A DNA stretch of 64,000 nt, from the IMG/VR virus record IMGVR_UViG_3300013014_000024, positions 1-64,000 of that record. The stretch is one strand, 5' to 3'. Below the pieces are notes generated by a model. It did not search any database and was not told the DNA's origin. It saw only the letters and a program-made list of their open reading frames with translations. Source of the DNA: a virus. The position numbers and the translations under genes were made by a program. This document shows, piece by piece, positions 24,023 through 31,713 of this stretch; position 1 is the first letter of the stretch; every line of letters starts with the position of its first letter.

Positions 24023-24218
24023 TTTTTTTTACTGATTCGTTACCAATTTCTTGGTATGCGTCCCATAGTTGCCCTAAAGCGTATTCTAACTTAAATTTTA
24101 TTTCTTTATTTTTTTTGGATACAGGATGTTTTACACAATGGTCTTCCAAATTACACATTAATACATGTAACCTATCCATTAACTCCAAATAGTGACCATC
24201 ATTTATTTTATTTTTCAT
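23967..24218 (-). CDS. Hypothetical helical protein, 83 aa
   Basis: Mostly helical (MDRLHVLMCNLEDHCVKHPV; EIKFKLEYALGQLWDAYQEI) with a basic tail that overlaps the start of the next gene by about 56 nt. The stop of the upstream phosphoesterase overlaps its start. Looks like a genuine phage gene of unknown role. Confidence 0.55.
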   Translation of the reverse strand: MKNKINDGHYLELMDRLHVLMCNLEDHCVKHPVSKKNKEIKFKLEYALGQLWDAYQEIGNESVKKNENGIQKTIFRRHKNSKD

Positions 24219-24889
24219 GGATAATCAATTTGTTTTGTTTCAACATCAAAATCAACAACAATTGGTTTGTTTTCATACTCATATCTTTCATTAAGAACAG
24301 ATGCGTTTAAGAATTCAACACCATTAAAGTTTTTTTGACCATAAGCCCAATGTATATGACCACAAACATGAATTTTAGGTTGAACTTCCATGATTCTGTG
24401 AAACAAATCCTGACAACCAACTTGTTGACCTGAGATTGTATGGTCTAACATGCCAAAAGCAGGTCCGTGAGTTATCAATACATCTGTGTTTGGAGGTATT
24501 TTAGACCATTTTTCAGCCAATTTTTCCCCTCTTGGAAGATTGAATGCCCAATTATAGAATTCAGGTTGCCAAGGACTACCATAGAACTTTACCCCATCAA
24601 TTACAACCTCACTATCAAAAAGATAATGAACTCCCTTTTCTTTGAACTCATCTGCAATGTCAGTATGTAATTCAAATCCAAAGTCATGATTTCCTGCAAT
24701 GAAGATTTTGTGAGTAAAATCAGTATTACTGAACCAATCCAAAAAATTAACAATTTCGTGACTCTTACCCACACTAGTACAATCACCAGCATGGACAAGA
24801 ACATGACCACTTCCAAGTATATTACCATAGGCATTACTTGTGAGATGCTTGTGTTTGTTGTGAGTGTCGCTGATGAATGTTATTTTCAT
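24215..24889 (-). CDS. Calcineurin-like metallophosphoesterase
   Basis: Blocks in order: ISDTHNKH (metal site), VHAGDCTSVG (D..GD), IAGNHDFGF (GNHD), ITHGPAFG and CGHIHWAYG. This is the full metallophosphoesterase signature, close to the MPPED-like group. Cytoplasmic, two-metal hydrolase of phosphodiester or phosphomonoester bonds. The ATG at 24889 overlaps the stop of a small membrane protein gene. Substrate unknown; an RNA-end repair or nucleotide-signal role is possible. Confidence 0.85.
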   Translation of the reverse strand: MKITFISDTHNKHKHLTSNAYGNILGSGHVLVHAGDCTSVGKSHEIVNFLDWFSNTDFTHKIFIAGNHDFGFELHTDIADEFKEKGVHYLFDSEVVIDGVKFYGSPWQPEFYNWAFNLPRGEKLAEKWSKIPPNTDVLITHGPAFGMLDHTISGQQVGCQDLFHRIMEVQPKIHVCGHIHWAYGQKNFNGVEFLNASVLNERYEYENKPIVVDFDVETKQIDYP

Positions 24890-25038
24890 AAAATGTCGTT
24901 TTTTTCGTCTTCTGTCCAATTTAAAAAATCTTCTCCTTTGTAATCATGGTGGTTTTTTAACATGTAGTCAATTCCACCAGCCCATAACCATACGAGAGAT
25001 AATACTAACGCTAAGATAAACAATATAATTCCAATCAT
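24886..25038 (-). CDS. Small membrane protein, 50 aa
   Basis: An intact short gene: MIGIILFILALVLSLVWLWA (membrane helix), then a charged end GEDFLNWTEDEKNDIL. Its TGA overlaps the ATG of the phosphoesterase, which is strong evidence that it is a real gene. Role unknown. Confidence 0.6.
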   Translation of the reverse strand: MIGIILFILALVLSLVWLWAGGIDYMLKNHHDYKGEDFLNWTEDEKNDIL

Positions 25039-25068
25039 AAAATAATTTTATTTGTATTTAAATATCCA

Positions 25069-25701
25069 CTAATCCCACCAATGTTTAGCGCCGCTACCAT
25101 CAAACCATTTATACCACAAATCAGTTTTCTTTCTATCCTCATCACTTGTTGATTCCACCAATTTAACATACTCACTATGGTCTTGACCTTCAAGGATTCT
25201 CCAAATCTCTTTCCATTCTTCTTTTTCAATCTCGTCCGCTCTATTATAGACATTTCTGTTATGTTCTTTTTCTTCAGAATTTGGTTCAATGAGTTGAAAA
25301 TAATCGGGATTATCTTTAACCTCTTCAAAATCCCAATCAATATCTTTAATTTTACCCAATTCTTTTTCTGCCATTTCAATGTATGAATCAGAACGAAGAT
25401 GACCAAGTAATTCAATAACTCGTTTCATTTTTTGAACTTTCTTCATTCTTGAATCATCTACCTCATGACCATGATATTCAATGGTATTGACAGTTTTTTC
25501 AAGAGAGCGACCAAGCATTTGAAGATTAAATGAATAATCCCAAGACCTAAATTCCCAAAGTGATTTTCTAAAAAACCAAAGGTTCTCAAAAAACATTGGA
25601 ATCTTGTATCTGAATAATTCATAAACTTTATAGATTGGTTTTTGATGCCAAACCAATCTTTTTAGTGACTTTCCGAAACTGTCTGCAAATAATATTTTCA
25701 T
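25069..25701 (-). CDS. Hypothetical protein, 210 aa
   Basis: Starts MKILFADSFGKSLKRLVWHQ. The middle is aromatic and helical (MFFENLWFFRKSLWEFRSWD), and the end is charged. I recall similar phage proteins of unknown function but cannot name a family. The start overlaps the stop of the small membrane gene upstream. Confidence 0.6.
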   Translation of the reverse strand: MKILFADSFGKSLKRLVWHQKPIYKVYELFRYKIPMFFENLWFFRKSLWEFRSWDYSFNLQMLGRSLEKTVNTIEYHGHEVDDSRMKKVQKMKRVIELLGHLRSDSYIEMAEKELGKIKDIDWDFEEVKDNPDYFQLIEPNSEEKEHNRNVYNRADEIEKEEWKEIWRILEGQDHSEYVKLVESTSDEDRKKTDLWYKWFDGSGAKHWWD

Positions 25702-25862
25702 TTTTTTCTTCTTTTAAAAAAGTTAGATAATTTTTTTGTTGGTTCTATCTCAGTGTATTTACCATTAGATTTGTCATCATATGTAGGAGCTCTCCAAACC
25801 TCAAACGCCATCCAAACAAATGTACATAAAAAAAATATTCCAATAATTTTTATTTCTTCCAT
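25698..25862 (-). CDS. Small membrane protein, 54 aa
   Basis: MEEIKIIGIFFLCTFVWMAF gives one membrane helix, followed by a basic tail (NFFKRRKK). TATATTTG box 4 nt before the start, and TGA overlaps the next ATG. Both features support expression. Unknown role. Confidence 0.6.
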   Translation of the reverse strand: MEEIKIIGIFFLCTFVWMAFEVWRAPTYDDKSNGKYTEIEPTKKLSNFFKRRKK

Positions 25863-25866
25863 ATAG

Positions 25867-25874
25867 CAAATATA
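25867..25874 (-). promoter_or_regulatory. Bacteroidota-type -7 box, leaderless gene
   Basis: Minus-strand TATATTTG ends 4 nt before the ATG at 25862. It would drive the run 25862 to 23642. Confidence 0.6.
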
Positions 25875-25884
25875 CAAAAAAAAT

Positions 25885-25915
25885 AAGACCCGTCAAATAA
25901 ATTTGCGGGTCTTTT
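25885..25915. terminator. Terminator hairpin
   Basis: AAGACCCG (25885-25892) pairs with CGGGTCTT (25906-25913). It lies in the 180-nt gap between the GIY-YIG gene and the small-gene operon. A short palindrome CACTCCGGGAGTG follows near 25935. Confidence 0.55.
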
Positions 25916-26042
25916 GGAAAGGATATATGAGAACACTCCGGGAGTGATAGCGATAATAAATATTAAAAAAAATCAAAAAAATCAACTTGCTGACATCACA
26001 GGAAGTATTATTTTAATAAATTATAAAATTCGTTAAAGTGTT

Positions 26043-26690
26043 TTACAAAAATTTAAATATATATCCTTTAGTTTGTTTCCGTTTACCATTTGCAACTAAA
26101 CTAGCTTTAGAATTATATTTTATATCTATTCCTAAATGTCTAAGAGCATCATTTAAAGAATTAAAAATTCCAATTTCTTCACCACTAACATAAGTTATAA
26201 CTAATGTTTTTTTTGCTTGTCCAGATTTAATTGCACCTAAAATACGATTACGTATAGATTCCTCAGACGCTTTTCTTCCCTTTTTATATATTCCTCTTTT
26301 AATTTTTATTTCTTCACTTTGTTTTTTTCCATATTGAGGATTTTTACTACCTAGTTTTTGTTGTCTTAATTTTTCTTTGGTAAAAGACGTTCTTTTACAA
26401 TTCCAAATTCCATCTCCACCATCTGTCATATTACATAATAAACCAGTATTTAAATCTTTTCTACCATATAATTTTATAAATTCCTGTTCTTTAACTGATG
26501 CCTCATCTTTTGTTATATTATCAAATAAAATATCAACCTCAATATTTGTTTTTTTATAAATTTTTTTCCAAATTTCATTCCTTTTTTCCACATCGTATGC
26601 ACGTAAATAATTTTTTTTATTACCAATACCGATGTAAAATGGTTCATTTTTATCTAGTCTTATATGTCTATATACATACCAATTGTTCAT
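26043..26690 (-). CDS. GIY-YIG homing endonuclease with NUMOD3-type motif
   Basis: N-terminal domain NWYVYRHIRLDKNEPFYIGI is the GIY-YIG core (here YVY ... YIG), with a catalytic Arg in the helix and Glu in KEQEFIKLYG. Residues about 110-150 (KLGSKNPQYGKKQSEEIKIK) match NUMOD3 DNA-binding repeats. The C terminus may be a helix-turn-helix module. Freestanding, at the 3' end of the lysis cassette. No intron ends are recognised around it. Confidence 0.85.
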   Translation of the reverse strand: MNNWYVYRHIRLDKNEPFYIGIGNKKNYLRAYDVEKRNEIWKKIYKKTNIEVDILFDNITKDEASVKEQEFIKLYGRKDLNTGLLCNMTDGGDGIWNCKRTSFTKEKLRQQKLGSKNPQYGKKQSEEIKIKRGIYKKGRKASEESIRNRILGAIKSGQAKKTLVITYVSGEEIGIFNSLNDALRHLGIDIKYNSKASLVANGKRKQTKGYIFKFL

Positions 26691-26702
26691 AATTATATGT
26701 AT

Positions 26703-27539
26703 TTAAAATAATAATTTATAAAATTTTTGAAACTCTTGAATACGTTGACTCAACCCAATAGTGCCGCCATTAACACATTTAGATACTGCTGTTATAGCTT
26801 CAGTTGAAGAACCTAAATCACATTTTGGTAAACATCTTTGGAAGAACCAAGCAGCGCTCAATAATGGATATTTTGTTGATACCAAATCAGGATTTGAAAT
26901 AACATCTTCATTTATTGCTTTACCAAAAGCGTTATAGTTATCTTTACCAGTAAGTTGTAAGTGTCCCCTCCCTCTAAATCTATAACCTTCTTTTGTTGCC
27001 TCCGAGCCATTTCCCATTCTACCACCATAAACCCTTGAACCTATTTTTTCAGCTTGTCTTGCGTATGATTCTGCTAAATTTCCAGGAAAATATTTTGAGA
27101 ACGTATTTTTTAAACCGGTGGATGAATAATTCAAATTTTCTTGAACTATTTTAAATCCGCCAGATTCATGACTACATTGAGCCAAAAAATGTGCCAATCT
27201 TAATGGTGTATTAATTTTAAATTTTGATGCCGTATCAGGTATTTGTGCAATAACTGAGTCAGGTATATGACCTTTTAAATTTTTTAGTTTTAACCCACTA
27301 ACACTTGATATTGAAGAAGTTTGAGGTTGTTTTGGTTCGGTTATAATTTGTGGTGGTGGACCAAACATTTTATTCCATGTTTCACTACCCACAATACCAT
27401 CAGGATTTGCGTCATTATCTATTTGCCATTTTTTAACTGCTTTAGCAGTTCCCTGACCAAATACACCATCTGCGGTTAACCCTAATTTTGCTTGGAGTTT
27501 TTTTACGTCATCTCCTTGTGACCCTACTTTAAATAACAT
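26703..27539 (-). CDS. Endolysin: peptidoglycan-binding plus GH19-type domain
   Basis: Residues 1-60 (GSQGDDVKKLQAKLGLTADG, TWNKMFG) form a PG_binding_1 repeat. From about residue 85 the domain is glycoside hydrolase 19-like: LAHFLAQCSHESGGF with the catalytic Glu, then YRFRGRGHLQLTGKDNY, the R-G-R-G-.-.-Q-L-T-G hallmark, and AAWFFQ. It would cleave glycan strands at the end of infection. It lies 5 nt after a holin-like gene. Start set at 27539 where the PG-binding domain begins. Confidence 0.88.
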   Translation of the reverse strand: MLFKVGSQGDDVKKLQAKLGLTADGVFGQGTAKAVKKWQIDNDANPDGIVGSETWNKMFGPPPQIITEPKQPQTSSISSVSGLKLKNLKGHIPDSVIAQIPDTASKFKINTPLRLAHFLAQCSHESGGFKIVQENLNYSSTGLKNTFSKYFPGNLAESYARQAEKIGSRVYGGRMGNGSEATKEGYRFRGRGHLQLTGKDNYNAFGKAINEDVISNPDLVSTKYPLLSAAWFFQRCLPKCDLGSSTEAITAVSKCVNGGTIGLSQRIQEFQKFYKLLF

Positions 27540-27544
27540 ACTTA

Positions 27545-28159
27545 TTAATTTTCTTTGATTATTCCACAAACTAAACACTCTTCCTGTCCGTCACCATCTT
27601 TATCCCCCCAAACGTGGTCGCAATATCTGTGTGCAAAGTATTCGTCTATATCACCATCACCATCCTTATCTATACCGTCCATAGTACCATCACCATCTTC
27701 GTCAATTTCCACTTCGACTTGGGGGGCGACTTGGGGGGAGACTTGGGGGGTATCTTCTGTGGTGAATTGTGGGTCGACTTGGGGGGTACTTTCCATTGCA
27801 TTTTGTATATCTTCAGGTATAATCGGTGTTGGTTCTGGATTTGTTAAATCCATTTGTGAGGTATCTGATAATGAAACACCATCTTCTTCGTCCATTTTTT
27901 GGACCAACATTTTATCTTTATCATTATCTTTAAACCAATAGTCAATTATCTTTCCATAACTACCAATAAAGGCTCCTAATAGTAGGAGAAGTAATTCTTT
28001 CCATTGTTCGGCCATTTCAGTATGCATTGAAATTGCAAAACCAATACCTCCGATTATTCCTAAAAATGTTATTAGAACTGTTATACTAATAAACAATCTC
28101 TTGTTCATTATTGAGGATAATAATTTTTCAAATTCTTTCGGTGATGTTTTCTCTGACAT
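27545..28159 (-). CDS. Holin-like protein with calcium-binding-type tail
   Basis: N-terminal half has two membrane helices (LFISITVLITFLGIIGGIGF; LLLLLLGAFIGSYGKIIDYW). A Pro/Gln/Val-rich linker follows, then Asp-rich loops DEDGDGTMDG, DKDGDGDIDE and DKDGDGQEE, each of the D.D.DG type found in EF-hand, dockerin and thrombospondin-3 repeats, plus three Cys (CDHV, CLVCG). A paralog without this tail is at 30224. TATTTAT box at 28176-28182. Calcium control of the pore is a speculation. Confidence 0.65.
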   Translation of the reverse strand: MSEKTSPKEFEKLLSSIMNKRLFISITVLITFLGIIGGIGFAISMHTEMAEQWKELLLLLLGAFIGSYGKIIDYWFKDNDKDKMLVQKMDEEDGVSLSDTSQMDLTNPEPTPIIPEDIQNAMESTPQVDPQFTTEDTPQVSPQVAPQVEVEIDEDGDGTMDGIDKDGDGDIDEYFAHRYCDHVWGDKDGDGQEECLVCGIIKEN

Positions 28160-28175
28160 ATCTTATCTTTTATTA

Positions 28176-28182
28176 ATAAATA
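28176..28182 (-). promoter_or_regulatory. TATTTAT box, lysis genes
   Basis: Minus-strand TATTTAT lies 16 nt before the ATG at 28159. Confidence 0.45.
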
Positions 28183-28203
28183 CTTTTATTTTAGGCACAA
28201 AAA

Positions 28204-28238
28204 AAATATTTATAATGTTTATTACATTATAAATATTT
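28204..28238. repeat. Perfect 14-bp inverted repeat
   Basis: AAATATTTATAATG and its exact reverse complement flank a 7-nt loop. TATTTATA is present on both strands. It may be a divergent promoter pair, an operator or an AT-rich terminator. Confidence 0.45.
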
Positions 28239-28265
28239 AATCATTTTTAATTGATGAGAGTTTAG

Positions 28266-28661
28266 TTATCTTTTATATCTATCTTCTAATACTTGTAAAC
28301 GAGCTTTAATATCAGCTCTTTCTTGCATTGCATTTTCTTTAACTTCATATATTACGTTGTATAAATCCATTTTCATATCTGACCTAGCTTGCATAGCATT
28401 AGCTCTCAACTGCTCAAGTTCAATTGTAGTCCCTTGTACAGGAATTGCTTTATTTTCTGCATTTACAACTATGGCAACTTTATTTTCTAGCACAGTAATT
28501 TTATCATTCAACACATTTACTTGAGTTAATAGCCATCCGATTGCCGATACACATACTGGAAATAAAATAAAAACTAATTTTTCTACTAAATCGGATTTAC
28601 CTTTATCAATTGCCATTTCTTTTTCTAAATCAATAGTTCTTTGTTCTTGATTTGTTGCCAT
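28266..28661 (-). CDS. Coiled-coil membrane protein in lysis cassette
   Basis: One membrane helix (LVFILFPVCVSAIGWLLTQV) between a charged N terminus and a long C-terminal coiled coil (ITVLENKVAIVVNAENK, then two near-copies of NAMQ(A/E)R(S/A)D(M/I)K). Start at 28661. It sits between the PAS protein and the holin, so a lysis-related or signalling role is likely. No family is recognised. Confidence 0.6.
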   Translation of the reverse strand: MATNQEQRTIDLEKEMAIDKGKSDLVEKLVFILFPVCVSAIGWLLTQVNVLNDKITVLENKVAIVVNAENKAIPVQGTTIELEQLRANAMQARSDMKMDLYNVIYEVKENAMQERADIKARLQVLEDRYKR

Positions 28662-28665
28662 TTTA

Positions 28666-29781
28666 TTATTTTTTGTCTTTTTTATCATCTGATGTGGCGT
28701 ACTTAATACCCATAATTGTGCCAACTATTGAGAAGGCGTTTGTAAGTAATACGCTGAACATATTACTCCAAGTTGAACCAATTATTTGAGTATCTTTCTG
28801 TGTAAGAAGTGCAAATGAGTACATTATTGTAGTTATGAATCCAACACTAATAATAACTCCCAATGCACATTTAACGATAATTTTTATGAGTTCGTTTTGA
28901 CTCTTTTTAAGAGTTGCATCTAAATCGTTCAAAGCAACATTTTTCTCCTTTTCGATGGCATCTTTTAGTTTCTCCGATTCCTTTAACTGTAGTTGCAAAT
29001 CTTTTGATAATAAATCAATTTCCTTTTTATTATTTACCGATTCAGTAACGTCAGTCGCAATTTTAATTACATTTGTGACATTTCCTTTACTATCAAAGAC
29101 AGGATTGTATGTTGCTTGTAAATAGATAGTAGAACCATCTACTTTTTTTCTTTCAAATATCCCATCTAAAAATTTACCATTATTTAAGTTCTGCCAAAAC
29201 TTAATATACTCATCGGATTTTGAATATTCATAACTGACAAAAATACTATGGTGTTTTCCAACAACTTGATTTTTTTCATTAGATTTGAAACCCATTGTTT
29301 CTAAGAAAATAGAATTAGCATCCAAAATAAAACCATTCATATCAAAAGTAATAGTGGCAGTACTTTTGTTAATTGCGTCCACTTGTTTTTTACTATTAAC
29401 AATTGCAGTAATGTCAGTAGCAACTTTCATTACTTTAGTAATTGTACCACTCTCATCAAAAATAGGGTTGTATGTCGCCTGTAAGTTGATAAGACTACCA
29501 TCTCTTTTCCTTCTTTCAAATTCTCCTTTATAATACTTACCACTTCTTAATATGTCCCAAAACTTTTCGTACTCCAACGACCTTGCATAATCTTCACATA
29601 CAAAAATACTATGATGTTTACCAACAATTTCCGCGTGCTCATCTTCCCCATATCCCATTGCTTTCAAAAAAATCGCATTAACACCCAAAATTTTTCCAGT
29701 AAGGTCAAAATAAATAAGGGCGTTACTTCTATTAATCGCCTCCATCCTACTCAATAACTCTTCTTTGGATAGATTTTTCAT
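28666..29781 (-). CDS. Tandem PAS-domain protein with C-terminal membrane region
   Basis: Two PAS domains (about residues 13-125 and 135-247) of the type found in chemotaxis-like sensors: each has a KHHSIFV motif, then GKY/GKF..G.F.R....DG, then LQATYNP(I/V)FD and an ATD(I/V)T end. A coiled coil (LQLQLKESEKLKDAIEKEKN) and two membrane helices (ALGVIISVGFITTIMYSFAL; VLLTNAFSIVGTIMGIKY) follow. PAS domains bind small ligands or cofactors, so this may sense a cell condition and act on the membrane in the lysis cassette. An alternative start is 29826. Confidence 0.8.
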   Translation of the reverse strand: MKNLSKEELLSRMEAINRSNALIYFDLTGKILGVNAIFLKAMGYGEDEHAEIVGKHHSIFVCEDYARSLEYEKFWDILRSGKYYKGEFERRKRDGSLINLQATYNPIFDESGTITKVMKVATDITAIVNSKKQVDAINKSTATITFDMNGFILDANSIFLETMGFKSNEKNQVVGKHHSIFVSYEYSKSDEYIKFWQNLNNGKFLDGIFERKKVDGSTIYLQATYNPVFDSKGNVTNVIKIATDVTESVNNKKEIDLLSKDLQLQLKESEKLKDAIEKEKNVALNDLDATLKKSQNELIKIIVKCALGVIISVGFITTIMYSFALLTQKDTQIIGSTWSNMFSVLLTNAFSIVGTIMGIKYATSDDKKDKK

Positions 29782-29864
29782 TTTATATCTTGGTTTTACA
29801 TTAATACCAAAGACACGGCAATCCACTGAAATTCTAAATTTCTTAGGTTAGTATCTTGGTTTCT

Positions 29865-29871
29865 ATAAATA
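29865..29871 (-). promoter_or_regulatory. TATTTAT box upstream of PAS gene
   Basis: Minus-strand TATTTAT about 80 nt before the ATG at 29781, or about 40 nt before the alternative start at 29826. Possible start of the lysis operon transcript. Confidence 0.35.
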
Positions 29872-29907
29872 TCAAGAAAAAACTTATCTTATAATTTTTA
29901 TAATTAA

Positions 29908-30114
29908 TTAATCTTCAACTTTTCTTATAACAATTTCAGTACTGTTGGATAACAACCAAATATCCAACAAAATTATTACAAGATAAACTTCTATTTCTGA
30001 AATAGGATGAGGTATATTATTAAAAAAATTTAATATTAACCAAGAAATTACTTTTACAGATACTAAAAGTCTTACTATTATTAAAATAAGGGCAAAAAGT
30101 GATTTAAAAAACAT
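29908..30114 (-). CDS. Small membrane protein, 68 aa
   Basis: Two hydrophobic helices (LFALILIIVRLLVSVKVISW; VYLVIILLDIWLLS) with a short charged end. It lies upstream of the PAS gene on the same strand. Unknown role. Confidence 0.5.
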   Translation of the reverse strand: MFFKSLFALILIIVRLLVSVKVISWLILNFFNNIPHPISEIEVYLVIILLDIWLLSNSTEIVIRKVED

Positions 30115-30223
30115 AACTCAAGTTTAAAACTATTTATTAAAAAAAACAATAACGATGGTTAATTTAGAGATATTCAAAACAACTATGTTTGTCTTAATCA
30201 AACTCTTGGTAAAAATTTAAATT

Positions 30224-30535
30224 ATGAAAAAAAATACAGATGGTCACTCGTTCAGAAGATTGTTAAGTTCAGTGATGAAAAAAAGATTAGTTATTAGTGC
30301 GATTGTACTTTTAACTTTTTTAGGATTGATATTAGGAATTGGGTTTGCGATATCTTCAAATACAACAATGTCCGAACAATGGAAAGAACTACTTCTTTTA
30401 ATGTTGGGAGCATTTATTGGTAGTTACGGTAAAATTATTGATTATTGGTTTAGTGACACGGATAAAGATAAAATGTTGGTCCAAAAAATGGATGAAGAAG
30501 ATGGAACTACCTTATTAAAAGAAGATAAGAAATAA
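30224..30535 (+). CDS. Holin-like protein, tail-less paralog
   Basis: Closely similar to the first 105 residues of the product of 27545: RRLLSSVMKKRLVISAIVLL, EQWKELLLLMLGAFIGSYGK and DKDKMLVQKMDEEDG are shared. It lacks the Pro-rich linker and the Asp-rich loops. Two membrane helices. It may be the plain pore, or an antagonist of the tailed form. Confidence 0.65.
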   Translation: MKKNTDGHSFRRLLSSVMKKRLVISAIVLLTFLGLILGIGFAISSNTTMSEQWKELLLLMLGAFIGSYGKIIDYWFSDTDKDKMLVQKMDEEDGTTLLKEDKK

Positions 30536-30536
30536 T

Positions 30537-31310
30537 CTATAATAATTCTTTAACTTTAAACTTATCAACAAAAGTAGGAAAAGCATCTTTATATGATTCT
30601 TGAGTTTCATCAGTGATTTTGGTTGTGTATTGCCAATTCCAATAAAATTTATCATTAGGTTTGAAACCATAAAATGTATGAACTTTTCTTTGTGTATCAA
30701 CAACATCAACACCTTTCCAGTTTTGTCCAACACAAATAAATCCTGACTGTATATTTTCAACAATATTACTTTCGCCTAAAGTAGCATGTCTATTCTCAAT
30801 CCAAGTTAATCTTTCTATTAATTTTTGATAAAACATATTTGCTTGGCCCCATCTTACCGAAGTAAAAAATATTACAGCATTTGAGTCAAACAATTCTTTG
30901 GTTATTTTCCAAAGTTCATCAGATTTCTCATTAAGACTAGCCCAACATCTGTGATATCCTGATGGATTTTTTGTATCACTCTTAAGAAGAGCCTTTTTTA
31001 ATCCGCAATTATTACCATCTTTTCTTGAAACATTTCCTTCACAAGGAACTATATTAAGTTCAGGAACATCAATAAGGACTCCCTTATTTCCAAGATATTC
31101 TTGGATAATCATAGCTAAAATAGTTGATTTAGGTATATCAACATTGTTCTCATCCCAATTATATCTATTTGAACAGGTTAACAATAAAACTTTATCCAAT
31201 TTTTCTAACTCGGATATTGTTTTTTCCAATTTCTTAAAGTTACCTGTGGACATATTCTTTTCAGTAACCTGATATTTGTCGTATAGTTCTTGCAAATTTG
31301 CCATATTCAT
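30537..31310 (-). CDS. Flavodoxin-fold / NAD(P)H-FMN reductase-like protein
   Basis: A strand VLLLTCSNR followed by KSTILAMIIQEYLGNKGVLI gives the phosphate-binding loop and helix of a flavodoxin-like fold. Later VIFFTSVRWGQANMFYQKLIERL resembles the second FMN-contacting loop of NADPH-dependent FMN reductases. Possible redox helper, perhaps for ribonucleotide reductase or DNA precursor synthesis. The ATG at 31310 is used. Confidence 0.55.
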   Translation of the reverse strand: MNMANLQELYDKYQVTEKNMSTGNFKKLEKTISELEKLDKVLLLTCSNRYNWDENNVDIPKSTILAMIIQEYLGNKGVLIDVPELNIVPCEGNVSRKDGNNCGLKKALLKSDTKNPSGYHRCWASLNEKSDELWKITKELFDSNAVIFFTSVRWGQANMFYQKLIERLTWIENRHATLGESNIVENIQSGFICVGQNWKGVDVVDTQRKVHTFYGFKPNDKFYWNWQYTTKITDETQESYKDAFPTFVDKFKVKELL

Positions 31311-31332
31311 CAATAAATAGTCTGATTATAAC

Positions 31333-31339
31333 TATTTAT
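31333..31339 (+). promoter_or_regulatory. TATTTAT box, A-rich leader class
   Basis: TATTTAT lies 15 nt before the ATG at 31355. Confidence 0.45.
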
Positions 31340-31354
31340 AATAAAATAGTATAA

Positions 31355-31672
31355 ATGAAAAAGATAGTAAAATTAACTGAATCAGAATTAGTTCAAATAA
31401 TTAAAAAAATCATAAATGAAGATTTTGAGTCTGATTTTGAAGATGAGTATATTGATGACGAAAATGATGAGATTCAAGATTACGGATTTGATTATGAAGA
31501 AGATGATGATGAAAATGATATAACAAATATGAAAATGAGAAAAAACTTTAAACCTTCACCTGTTCAATACGAAAGAGGTGAGTGGAGAAAAGAGTGGGAA
31601 AAACCATATAGTCCAATAAAACCAAGCGATTTACCGTTAGACAAATATTTAGCCAGTAAGAAAAAGAAATAA
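31355..31672 (+). CDS. Tagged acidic protein, 105 aa
   Basis: Tag MKKIVKLTESELVQIIKKII-NED, then an Asp/Glu-rich stretch (about 25-55) and a basic C-terminal third (RKNFKPSPVQYERGEWRKEW). Small, highly charged packaged proteins are typical of T4 internal proteins. Function unknown. Confidence 0.65.
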   Translation: MKKIVKLTESELVQIIKKIINEDFESDFEDEYIDDENDEIQDYGFDYEEDDDENDITNMKMRKNFKPSPVQYERGEWRKEWEKPYSPIKPSDLPLDKYLASKKKK

Positions 31673-31681
31673 CTTTATTAA

Positions 31682-31706
31682 AAAACCCACCAATAAGTTG
31701 GGTTTT
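31682..31706. terminator. Bidirectional terminator
   Basis: AAAACCCA (31682-31689) pairs with TGGGTTTT (31699-31706), between convergent genes. Confidence 0.7.
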
Positions 31707-31713
31707 CAATTAA

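Noticed and set aside
27555-27941. Plus-strand open frame rich in Ser, Thr, Trp and Gly opposite the holin-like gene
   Set aside because: It is the complement of the Asp/Gly- and Pro/Gln-rich coding repeats of the minus-strand gene and lacks its own promoter or start context.
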